In this document: piece by piece, positions 1-5,463 of the stretch | How the letters are laid out: each line of letters opens with the position of its first letter | How positions within the stretch are numbered: the stretch's first letter is position 1 | From: CAZTLI01 sp964614375 | GTDB taxonomy: Bacteria; Chloroflexota; Anaerolineae; Aggregatilineales; Phototrophicaceae | Assembly: GCA_964614375.1 (NCBI GenBank) | Contig: CAZTLI010000386.1 | Location: 1 to 5,463 of the forward strand | Reading direction: 5' to 3' | DNA: 5,463 nucleotides | Translations under genes and position numbers: made by a program | Notes under the pieces: generated by a model | Databases searched by the model: none | The model's input: only the letters and a program-made list of their open reading frames with translations | Told to the model about the DNA's origin: nothing

Positions 1-448
1 GGACGGCCTGCTGGTCGATAGCTTCCCCGAAAACACGGGTGAAGCCGCCATTGGCATGTATCTGTCTGGCCCGGCGCTCTCTGGTGATGCCTATGATGCC
101 TTCCTGGTCCGTTGGGATGAGGTCATTGGTGGTGTTCCGCCCAGTGGTTTCCATGCCCATGCCTATGACGCAACCAACATCCTGTTCGCTGCTATTGAAG
201 CCGTCGCCGAAGTCGGTGACGATGGCACGATTGTCATTGGTCGTCAGGCACTGCGCGATGCAATCACCGCGACAACCGAATTCCCCGGCCTGACCGGATC
301 GTTAACCTGTAACGAAACGGGCGATTGCGCCACCGGTGAAGCACTCGGTATCTATGAAATTACCGAAGCCGAAGTTGTTGATGGTGTGTGGCCTCCAGCG
401 GTGGTCTGGGATCCATCCATGATGGAAGATATGGAAGAAAGCGAGTAA
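1..448 (+). CDS. Branched-chain amino-acid type ABC transporter substrate-binding protein, C-terminal part (5' truncated by window edge)
   Basis: This is the 3' end of an extracytoplasmic binding protein of the Leu/Ile/Val family (Peripla_BP_6 / type I fold). The first complete codon is at base 2, giving 148 visible residues before the TAA at 446-448. The family normally has about 350-450 residues, so the signal peptide and the N-terminal lobe lie to the left. Visible hallmarks are the helix HAHAYDATNILFAAIEAVAE (residues 51-70), matching the family's Y-D-A-x-N-x-L segment, then RQALRDAITATTEFPGLTG (81-99), matching the R-x-x-L-x-x-A-x-x-x-T-x-x-F-x-G-x-T-G segment, then a final beta hairpin with GIYEI and GVWPPAVVWDP. 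Cys103 and Cys109 flank a short turn and could form a disulfide outside the membrane (inference). The tail is short and acidic (MEDMEESE). The downstream liv permease and ATPase genes support the assignment. The ligand cannot be told from this part, so no livJ/livK symbol is given. Confidence 0.9.
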   Translation, partial: DGLLVDSFPENTGEAAIGMYLSGPALSGDAYDAFLVRWDEVIGGVPPSGFHAHAYDATNILFAAIEAVAEVGDDGTIVIGRQALRDAITATTEFPGLTGSLTCNETGDCATGEALGIYEITEAEVVDGVWPPAVVWDPSMMEDMEESE

Positions 449-460
449 TCGCATCTGCCC

Positions 461-476
461 GCGCGATGGTTCGCGC
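461..476 (+). other. Short GC-rich hairpin after the binding-protein gene
   Basis: A perfect 6-bp inverted repeat (GCGCGA / TCGCGC) with a TGGT loop starts 12 bases after the stop codon of the binding-protein gene. No T-run follows, so it is not a standard terminator by itself. It could protect the mRNA 3' end or assist the longer hairpin 20 bases downstream. A 6-bp repeat could also arise by chance. Confidence 0.35.
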
Positions 477-495
477 ATGAAACGGTAACGAAACG

Positions 496-527
496 AAGCC
501 AGCAACCAACCCGTGTTGCTGGCTTTT
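496..527 (+). terminator. Rho-independent terminator-like hairpin between binding-protein gene and livH
   Basis: A perfect 11-bp inverted repeat (AAGCCAGCAAC at 496-506, GTTGCTGGCTT at 515-525) encloses an 8-base loop and ends in TTTT at 524-527, followed by CC. The T-run is short, so termination is probably partial. A leaky terminator or mRNA-stabilising hairpin here would let the binding protein be made in excess of the membrane and ATPase subunits, which is a common arrangement in ABC importer operons. No convincing promoter was found between it and livH, which also favours read-through. Confidence 0.7.
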
Positions 528-538
528 CCTAAATGGAC

Positions 539-543
539 GGTGA
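539..543 (+). promoter_or_regulatory. Possible ribosome binding site of the 49-codon ORF
   Basis: GGTGA lies six bases before the ATG at 550. It matches the right half of the extended Shine-Dalgarno sequence GGAGGTGA. It supports translation of the small ORF but is only five bases long, so it is weak evidence alone. Confidence 0.35.
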
Positions 544-549
544 ACAACA

Positions 550-699
550 ATGGCAAAACGATTCTTGGAAGATTTTTCATGGGTTGGCCTCATTATTATG
601 CTGATTATGAATATGTCACCCGCCACCGGACTGACGCCATCTATTGTGATGGCAGGTCAAGGGAAAAACGATGTTCGGAGGGTGGTATATGGAAACTAG
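550..699 (+). CDS. Possible small membrane protein upstream of livH (49 aa, unrecognised)
   Basis: This short ORF runs from ATG 550 to TAG 697-699 and overlaps the preferred livH start by 11 bases. I do not recognise the product. It has a basic start (MAKR), an EDFSW segment at residues 7-11, a hydrophobic stretch at about 11-22 (WVGLIIMLIMNM) that could be a short or partial membrane helix, then a polar tail with KNDVRR. Support for coding: it fills most of the gap between two operon genes, it has a possible ribosome site at 539-543, its end sits over the livH ribosome site as in translationally coupled genes, and residues 7-18 match the LivH N-terminal extension in the same reading frame (E-D-F-S-W-V-x-x-I-I-x-L, LivH residues 150-161). 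The two DNA differences in the first six codons are both at synonymous third positions. Alternatives are a leader peptide controlling livH translation, a remnant of a duplicated livH segment, or chance. Confidence 0.4.
   Translation: MAKRFLEDFSWVGLIIMLIMNMSPATGLTPSIVMAGQGKNDVRRVVYGN
568..586 (+). repeat. Short imperfect direct repeat (copy 1; copy 2 at 1136-1154 in livH)
   Basis: Nineteen bases at 568-586 match 1136-1154 at 17 positions, in the same codon phase. Both copies encode E-D-F-S-W-V, and the two mismatches are silent (GAA/GAG and TCA/TCG). Protein similarity continues for six more codons (I-I and L shared). The length is near what chance could give in a window this size, but the shared frame, the silent differences and the similar hydrophobic continuation make common descent plausible. 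Confidence 0.4.
677..682 (+). promoter_or_regulatory. Strong Shine-Dalgarno site that decides the livH start
   Basis: GGAGGG at 677-682 lies six bases before the ATG at 689, near-ideal strength and spacing. It falls after the other in-frame ATG at 671, which has only AAGGG (659-663, seven bases upstream). The 689 start is therefore preferred. No other upstream start is possible beyond an in-frame TGA at 647. Confidence 0.75.
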
Positions 700-2182
700 A
701 GATTTTAGACAGCTATCCTACGCGGGTGTTATAACGCTCGGCAGCGCGCTGTTATTGGGCTTTGCCTTCATCTTTTTACGCTGGGTTACACTTTCTAATG
801 ATGGTGTGACGGGCGCTGGCTTACTCGGCGTAGATATGCGCGTGGGCGATATACAAATTTACTTATGGTTAATCCCGCTCGCGGCGCTGGCAGGCTGCGT
901 GTTCGCCATCTGGGAACTGGTAAGCATCTCACCACCGCGATTCGCGCGTTTCGGCGCAGGGATTGCGGGTGCTATAGGGTTGGGATACTATGTCCTGTTT
1001 TTCCTGATAGATTCGCAGCGGTTCGCCCGCGCCCAGGTCACAATGGGTCTCGGTTTTTGGATTGCGTTATTGGCGTCGATTGGCTTGCTCTATCAATTAT
1101 CCATAGCCCGAACCCGGCGGGTAGCTGATGAAGTTGAGGATTTTTCGTGGGTTGATTTTATTATCGGTTTGCTGCGAATCGTCATCATCGGCCTGATTGT
1201 CATTGGCGCGTACAACACATTAAGTATCGGACGTTACACATCTGATCAATGGGTGGGGTTGTTCGTATCTGGCCTGGCACAGGGCAGCATCTACGCCCTG
1301 ATTGCGCTGGGCTATACGCTGGTTTATGGCATTTTGTTGATGATTAACTTCGCACATGGCGAGGTTTTTATGTCCGGGGCATTTTCGGCAGTCTTTTTAG
1401 CCGAAGCATTCAATCGCTCTGGTTTTCTGAACGGTCAACCGCTGCTGGCAATTGCGTTATTAATGGGATTTGCCGCACTGGTATCTATGACTGTGGCTAT
1501 TTTGCTGGAACGGATCGCCTACCGTCCGCTGCGAGGGGCGCCACGTCTCGTCCCATTGATTACAGCCATTGGCGCGTCATTTTTCCTCCAGTATACCTTT
1601 CGTGGTTTATATGGTTCGGGCTTTAAGTCGTATCCAACCGTACAAATCTTTCAGGGCACGTATGATGTCGTCGGATTTGAAATCCCTATCGCGCAGGTAT
1701 GGGTCTTTATCATGGCACTGCTGCTGATGATTGCGTTGTATTTATTGGTCGAGCGCACCAAAATCGGTAAAGCGATGCGGGCAGTATCAGAAGATAAAGA
1801 AGTGTCGGCCTTGATGGGCATCAACATTGACCGTGTAATTATGTTCACCTTCGCGATTGGCGGCGCGTTGGCAGGCGCGGCAGGTGTGATCAACGGCCTG
1901 TATCGTCCGCAGGGTGTGAATTTTTTCATGGGTTTCTTCCCCGGCGTAAAAGCATTCACCGCCGCTGTGCTGGGTGGTATTGGTAATATTCCCGGCGCAA
2001 TGCTTGGCGGCTTATTTCTGGGCTTGATTGAGGCGCTCGGCCCGAATCTGGTATTGACCGGGTTGGGCATACCGGGCGCAAATCAACTAAAAGACGTGAT
2101 TGCATTCACGATGCTCGTGCTGGTACTCATCTTCCGTCCACAGGGTATCCTCGGCGAACGACTATCAGAGAAGAAGGCATAG
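689..2182 (+). CDS. livH: Branched-chain amino-acid type ABC transporter permease LivH with N-terminal multi-helix extension
   Basis: Inner-membrane permease subunit that pairs with LivM to form the substrate channel. The product is 497 aa from ATG 689 (503 aa from the alternative ATG 671), against about 290-310 aa for ordinary LivH. The canonical core starts near residue 188 (WVGLFVSGLAQGSIYALIALGY) and shows the family signatures in order: LVYGILLMINFAHGEVFMSG (211-230), ERIAYRPLRGAPRLVPLITA (274-293), the cytoplasmic ATPase-coupling loop GKAMRAVSEDKEVSALMGI (360-378), GVKAFTAAVLGGIGNIPGAM (419-438) and the C-terminal RPQGILGE (483-490). Residues 1-187 are extra and contain about five hydrophobic helices (near 9-30, 55-77, 88-107, 121-137 and 157-178), with a charged linker (ARTRRVADEVED) before the last. 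I do not recognise this added domain. The reading frame is continuous, so it is a fusion or extension and not a frameshift artefact. livM follows after 3 bases. Confidence 0.93.
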   Translation: METRDFRQLSYAGVITLGSALLLGFAFIFLRWVTLSNDGVTGAGLLGVDMRVGDIQIYLWLIPLAALAGCVFAIWELVSISPPRFARFGAGIAGAIGLGYYVLFFLIDSQRFARAQVTMGLGFWIALLASIGLLYQLSIARTRRVADEVEDFSWVDFIIGLLRIVIIGLIVIGAYNTLSIGRYTSDQWVGLFVSGLAQGSIYALIALGYTLVYGILLMINFAHGEVFMSGAFSAVFLAEAFNRSGFLNGQPLLAIALLMGFAALVSMTVAILLERIAYRPLRGAPRLVPLITAIGASFFLQYTFRGLYGSGFKSYPTVQIFQGTYDVVGFEIPIAQVWVFIMALLLMIALYLLVERTKIGKAMRAVSEDKEVSALMGINIDRVIMFTFAIGGALAGAAGVINGLYRPQGVNFFMGFFPGVKAFTAAVLGGIGNIPGAMLGGLFLGLIEALGPNLVLTGLGIPGANQLKDVIAFTMLVLVLIFRPQGILGERLSEKKA

Positions 2183-2185
2183 ACC

Positions 2186-3976
2186 ATGACCGAGAAAAAC
2201 CTAACGAAAAGCAATCTCATACAAACGACGCTGGGCGACCTGCGAACGATAAACTGGCGCTATATTGGACGTATGGGTTTAATCGCAGGTATTGCCATTG
2301 TCTACACTGTTGTCGTGGGCATGTTTGAAGCCTTTAGTGAACGTGGCGTCATTTATGAAATCCTGTCATTGGGGCAGCTCCTGATGGTGGGTTTTACAGC
2401 AGGCGCGACATTATTCGTCATCCGCAAAATCATCGGGCTGGTGACATGGCTTACGATCCTCATCTGTGGCGCGGTGGTCGGGCTGCTTGCCAGCGTGCCC
2501 GTGATTGTGCTGATTGGATTAATTGAGCGGCTAGGTGCAAACGACCTGCGGCGTACCTTCGCCAGCATCAGCCGCAATAGTGTGCCCCTTTTAACCTTTG
2601 AACAAGAAGGTTTACTAACGGGTATCCTGTTACTCGTCGGCATTTTGGTCATCACCGGGTTGGTGAGCGCAGCAACCGGATTAATTCCAACCCGATTAAG
2701 ACGAGCGGTGTTCGCCGGATTGATCACGACACTGACGATTGGCGTCATGAGCGAACTGGTGGTCGTGCAAATTCTCCAGCGGAGCATGAATAGTGAGGCC
2801 ATCCGGCAGTTCTTTGTGCGAAATTCGATGCTGCCGAGAACGGCAGTAGGCATCTTTGTCGTGATATTCTTACTGGCGCTGCTGTGGGTCTACCGTAGTG
2901 ATCGTGTTCGCGCCTATTATGCCACCATGACACGCCCGCAAAAACGGGCGGTACGCGGCAGCGGCTTTGGCGTGCTCGGCTTTGTCCTGCTCATTCTACC
3001 CTGGGTATTGGGGTCGGCACTGAGCGAAACAATGGATCAAATTGGCCTGTACGTACTCATGGGGTTGGGACTGAACATTGCCGTTGGACTGGCGGGCTTG
3101 CTCGACCTGGGTTATGTGACCAATTTCGCCGTCGGCGCGTATACCATGAGCATTCTCACATCGACAGGCGCGCTGGGATTAAGTCAAACCTCTGGCGTCG
3201 AATTCTTCAACTTCTGGTTGGCACTGCCGATTTGCATCATCGCAGCGATGATCACTGGCTTTATCTTCGCTGTGCCTGTGCTGCGAATGCGCGGCGACTA
3301 TCTGGCGATTGCCACACTGGGCTTTGGTGAGATTATCCGTCTATTGGCCCTATCGGATTGGCTGCGTCCGCTCATTGGTGGGGCGCAGGGTGTGTTATTC
3401 GTCCCTAAACCAGAGATTTTTGGGCTTGTCCTCAACGACCCGCAGCAGATTTATTATGTATTATTGGCAGCATGTTTGCTGGCGATATTTGTCTCGACAC
3501 GCTTGAATAATTCACGGACGGGACGCCAATGGATGGCGATACGCGAAGACGAAGATGTCGCATCGGCAATGGGTATCTCGACAGCGCGCGCCAAACTACT
3601 GGCTTTCACCTTGAGCGCGGCAACGGGTGGTTTAGCGGGTGGCATCTTCGCCGCGAAGCTGGGAACAGTATTTCCGACCAGCTTCGGTCTACTCGTGTCT
3701 ATCAATGTATTGAGTTTGATTATCGTCGGCGGGATGGGCAGTATCCCCGGGATTGTCGTTGGCGCGGCGGTGTTGATTGGTATGCCAGAACTCTTGCGCG
3801 AGTTTAATGAATTCCGGCTGCTGATCTATGGGGCGCTGCTAGTGGTGATGATGCTGTCGCGTCCGCAAGGGTTATGGCCTTCGGCGGTGCATCAAAGAGA
3901 GATGCAAATCGACGATGAAGGCAAACGAAAACGCGAGGAAGACGCTGAATCCCCCGTATTGGTCAGTGGTGATTGA
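2186..3976 (+). CDS. livM: Branched-chain amino-acid type ABC transporter permease LivM with long N-terminal membrane extension
   Basis: Second membrane subunit of the importer, partner of LivH. The product is 596 aa; common LivM proteins are about 300-425 aa. The start ATG has AGAAGG (2172-2177) eight bases upstream, inside the end of livH. The canonical core begins near residue 283 and carries GLNIAVGLAGLLDLGYVTNF (295-314) then AVGAY, LRMRGDYLAIATLGFGEIIR (366-385), the coupling loop GRQWMAIREDEDVASAMGI (446-464), GGMGSIPG (515-522) and RPQGLWP (559-565). Residues 1-282 are mostly additional: a polar start, then hydrophobic helices near 27-47, 62-79, 86-113, 142-167, 174-197, 219-236 and 259-280, with a polar loop at about 114-140. 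Some LivM proteins, including that of E. coli, have a shorter N-terminal addition; this one is much longer and I cannot name it. The C-terminus is a highly charged tail (570-590, including GKRKREEDAE). Confidence 0.93.
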   Translation: MTEKNLTKSNLIQTTLGDLRTINWRYIGRMGLIAGIAIVYTVVVGMFEAFSERGVIYEILSLGQLLMVGFTAGATLFVIRKIIGLVTWLTILICGAVVGLLASVPVIVLIGLIERLGANDLRRTFASISRNSVPLLTFEQEGLLTGILLLVGILVITGLVSAATGLIPTRLRRAVFAGLITTLTIGVMSELVVVQILQRSMNSEAIRQFFVRNSMLPRTAVGIFVVIFLLALLWVYRSDRVRAYYATMTRPQKRAVRGSGFGVLGFVLLILPWVLGSALSETMDQIGLYVLMGLGLNIAVGLAGLLDLGYVTNFAVGAYTMSILTSTGALGLSQTSGVEFFNFWLALPICIIAAMITGFIFAVPVLRMRGDYLAIATLGFGEIIRLLALSDWLRPLIGGAQGVLFVPKPEIFGLVLNDPQQIYYVLLAACLLAIFVSTRLNNSRTGRQWMAIREDEDVASAMGISTARAKLLAFTLSAATGGLAGGIFAAKLGTVFPTSFGLLVSINVLSLIIVGGMGSIPGIVVGAAVLIGMPELLREFNEFRLLIYGALLVVMMLSRPQGLWPSAVHQREMQIDDEGKRKREEDAESPVLVSGD

Positions 3977-3998
3977 GCAGGGTAAGGAATAAACGACG

Positions 3999-4796
3999 AT
4001 GACAGACATTATTCTCGAAGCAAAAGGCATGACCAAACGTTTTGGCGGGTTGGTCGCGGTGGATCATCTGGACTTTCACATCCCTGCCGGGTCGATTTCG
4101 AGCATTATCGGCCCAAACGGTGCGGGTAAGACCACCTTTTTCAACTGCATCACAGGTTTTTATCAAATTGACGACGGCGCCCTGATATTTGAACGGTCAC
4201 GCCTCAATGGAAAGTCCGCCGACCAGATTGCGCGCTCAGGAATCGCCCGAACATTCCAAAACATCCGCTTGTTCAACAATATGACGGTGATGGAAAATAT
4301 TATGGTCGGGCAGGAAGCGCACCTGCGTTCAACATGGATTGGCTCAATTCTGGGTACACCGGGCACACGGCAAGAAGATGCTTATTCAGAATCTGAAGCG
4401 CGCCGATTGCTCCAATTTGTGGGGTTGCAGGGCAAAGGGGACTTGCTGGCACGGAATCTGCCCTATGGTGACCAGCGTCGTTTGGAGATTGCGCGGGCGT
4501 TGGCGAGTCAACCCCGACTGCTGCTGCTTGACGAACCTACCGCCGGGATGAATCCGCGTGAAACCGCCCAAACGACACAATTTATCCAACGGTTGCGCGA
4601 TGAGCTTGGTGTGACAATTATGTTGATCGAGCACGACATGCGCGTCGTCATGGGGATTTCCGAACATATCACCGTGCTGGACTATGGCAAGAAGATTGCC
4701 GAAGGTCTGCCTGCCGATATTCAAAGCAATCCGCGTGTGATTGAAGCCTATCTAGGGCGTGGGGCAGCCGCCAGTTCAACCATTACTGTTGATTGA
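3999..4796 (+). CDS. livG: Branched-chain amino-acid type ABC transporter ATP-binding protein LivG
   Basis: Cytoplasmic ATPase that couples ATP hydrolysis to import by LivH/LivM, acting as a heterodimer with LivF. The product is 265 aa, normal for LivG (about 250-260). All nucleotide-binding motifs are intact: Walker A GPNGAGKTT (38-46), Q-loop TFQNIRLF with Gln87, signature LPYGDQRRLEIARAL (154-168, the LivG form of LSGGQ), Walker B LLLLDEP (174-180) with catalytic Glu179, D-loop TAGMNP (181-186) and switch His212 in IEHDM. The extra segment between the Q-loop and the signature (about 104-130) and the C-terminal VIEAYLG (247-253) are typical of LivG and separate it from LivF. The start has AAGGA at 3984-3988, ten bases upstream. 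The gap to livM is 22 bases. Confidence 0.96.
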   Translation: MTDIILEAKGMTKRFGGLVAVDHLDFHIPAGSISSIIGPNGAGKTTFFNCITGFYQIDDGALIFERSRLNGKSADQIARSGIARTFQNIRLFNNMTVMENIMVGQEAHLRSTWIGSILGTPGTRQEDAYSESEARRLLQFVGLQGKGDLLARNLPYGDQRRLEIARALASQPRLLLLDEPTAGMNPRETAQTTQFIQRLRDELGVTIMLIEHDMRVVMGISEHITVLDYGKKIAEGLPADIQSNPRVIEAYLGRGAAASSTITVD

Positions 4797-4823
4797 CGAC
4801 ATAGACACAGTGAGAGAATTATT

Positions 4824-5463
4824 ATGGCCTTATTGGAAGTTGATAATGTTCATGCCTTTTATGGCAATATCCACGCGCTGAAAGGCGTCACGATTGATGT
4901 CGATGCAGGCGAAATCGTGTGTTTGATTGGCGGCAATGGCGCGGGAAAAACCACGACTCTGCGAACCATTTGCGGCCTCTTGAAACCCCGTGAAGGTGCT
5001 GTACGGCTTAATGGCGAAGACCTGTATATCTACAAGTCACATGAACTGGTATCCAAAGGTATCGCCATGGTGCCAGAGGGTCGTGGGGTATTTGCGAAAC
5101 TCAGTGTGCGTGAAAATCTGGAGATGGGCGCGTTTCATCGCAATGATAAAGCCGGAATCGCGCAAGACCTCGATTATGTCTATACCTTGCTGCCACGTCT
5201 GGCGGAACGTAAGCATCAACTTGCCGGAACGATGAGTGGGGGTGAGCAGCAAATGCTGGCGACTGCCCGCGCGCTGATGTCGCGTCCGACGGTGCTGTTG
5301 ATGGATGAGCCAAGCATGGGTCTAGCACCCGTGCTGGTTGAGACGGTGTTCGACGCGATTCTTAAAATTAACAAAGATGGCACGACGGTGCTGCTGGTCG
5401 AGCAGAACGCACACATGGCGCTGCAAATCGCGAATCGCGGTTATGTGTTGCAAACAGGCGAAA
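4824..5463 (+). CDS. livF: Branched-chain amino-acid type ABC transporter ATP-binding protein LivF (3' truncated by window edge)
   Basis: Second ATPase of the importer, partner of LivG. It starts at ATG 4824, 27 bases after livG, and runs open to the right edge, giving 213 complete codons of an expected 230-240, so only the last 20-30 residues are missing. Motifs: Walker A GGNGAGKTT (36-44), MVPEGRGVFAKLSVRENL (82-99), signature MSGGEQQMLATARAL (137-151), Walker B VLLMDEP (157-163) with Glu162, D-loop SMGLAP (164-169) and LVEQNA (191-196). The Q-loop position holds Glu85 and the switch-histidine position holds Gln194. From family knowledge both substitutions are normal for LivF and identify it as LivF and not LivG. 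The ribosome site is weak: a purine-rich GAGAGAA stretch at 4812-4818. Confidence 0.96.
   Translation, partial: MALLEVDNVHAFYGNIHALKGVTIDVDAGEIVCLIGGNGAGKTTTLRTICGLLKPREGAVRLNGEDLYIYKSHELVSKGIAMVPEGRGVFAKLSVRENLEMGAFHRNDKAGIAQDLDYVYTLLPRLAERKHQLAGTMSGGEQQMLATARALMSRPTVLLMDEPSMGLAPVLVETVFDAILKINKDGTTVLLVEQNAHMALQIANRGYVLQTGE

Noticed and set aside
565..599. Possible promoter before livH (TTGGAA at 565 or TATTAT at 594)
   Set aside because: The two boxes do not pair with acceptable spacing: no -10-like box lies 16-18 bases after TTGGAA, and no -35-like box lies at the right distance before TATTAT.
302..626. Minus-strand ORFs (302-580 and 360-626) spanning the end of the binding-protein gene and the gap
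   Set aside because: They read antisense through a well-supported gene and the hairpin, with no recognisable motifs and no plausible start context.
671..688. ATG 671 as the livH start
   Set aside because: It is possible (AAGGG at 659-663) but weaker than ATG 689, which has GGAGGG six bases upstream. The difference is only six residues.
513..734. 73-codon GTG-start ORF across the intergenic region into livH
   Set aside because: It starts inside the terminator hairpin loop, lacks a ribosome site, runs 45 bases into livH in another frame and has a composition unlike a real protein. The 550-699 frame is the better candidate.
1651..2070. 139-codon minus-strand ORF inside livH
   Set aside because: Shadow of the conserved LivH core; the low-complexity Pro/Ala/Ile-rich translation reflects antisense codon bias.
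2353..2853. 166-codon minus-strand ORF opposite the LivM extension
   Set aside because: The + frame has continuous membrane-protein character, a good ribosome site and joins the conserved LivM core in frame. The antisense translation is Ser/Thr/Arg-rich without motifs.
4797..4823. Regulatory element or small gene between livG and livF
   Set aside because: Only 27 bases, with no inverted repeat; just an ordinary spacer with a weak purine-rich ribosome site.

Overview
The window holds most of one operon for a branched-chain / hydrophobic amino-acid type ABC importer (HAAT or Liv family), all on the + strand. In order it contains the 3' end of a periplasmic-binding-protein gene (livK/livJ type), a 240-base gap with a terminator-like hairpin and a probable 49-codon small membrane ORF, then livH, livM, livG and the 5' part of livF, which runs off the right edge. 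The last four genes are tightly packed (gaps of 3, 22 and 27 bases), so they are almost certainly co-transcribed. No mobile element, CRISPR array, tRNA or rRNA was seen.

How the parts work together: the extracytoplasmic binding protein captures the substrate and delivers it to the LivH/LivM membrane heterodimer, and the LivG/LivF ATPases power import. The substrate cannot be fixed from this window. The family includes leucine/isoleucine/valine, other amino acids, amides and urea, and the ligand-binding N-terminal part of the binding protein is missing.

The unusual feature is the size of both permeases. LivH carries about 185 extra N-terminal residues and LivM about 270 before their canonical permease cores, and both extensions are rich in predicted membrane helices. 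The 49-codon ORF just before livH shares an in-frame EDFSWV-x-x-II-x-L segment with the LivH extension, which hints that it is a real related small protein or a relic of a local duplication.

Organism: a moderate-GC bacterium with good Shine-Dalgarno sites. The enlarged permeases and the style of the binding-protein C-terminus (a Cys pair in the TGSLTCNETGDC segment) remind me of Chloroflexota (Anaerolineae-like) genomes. This is an impression from memory, not a demonstrated placement.
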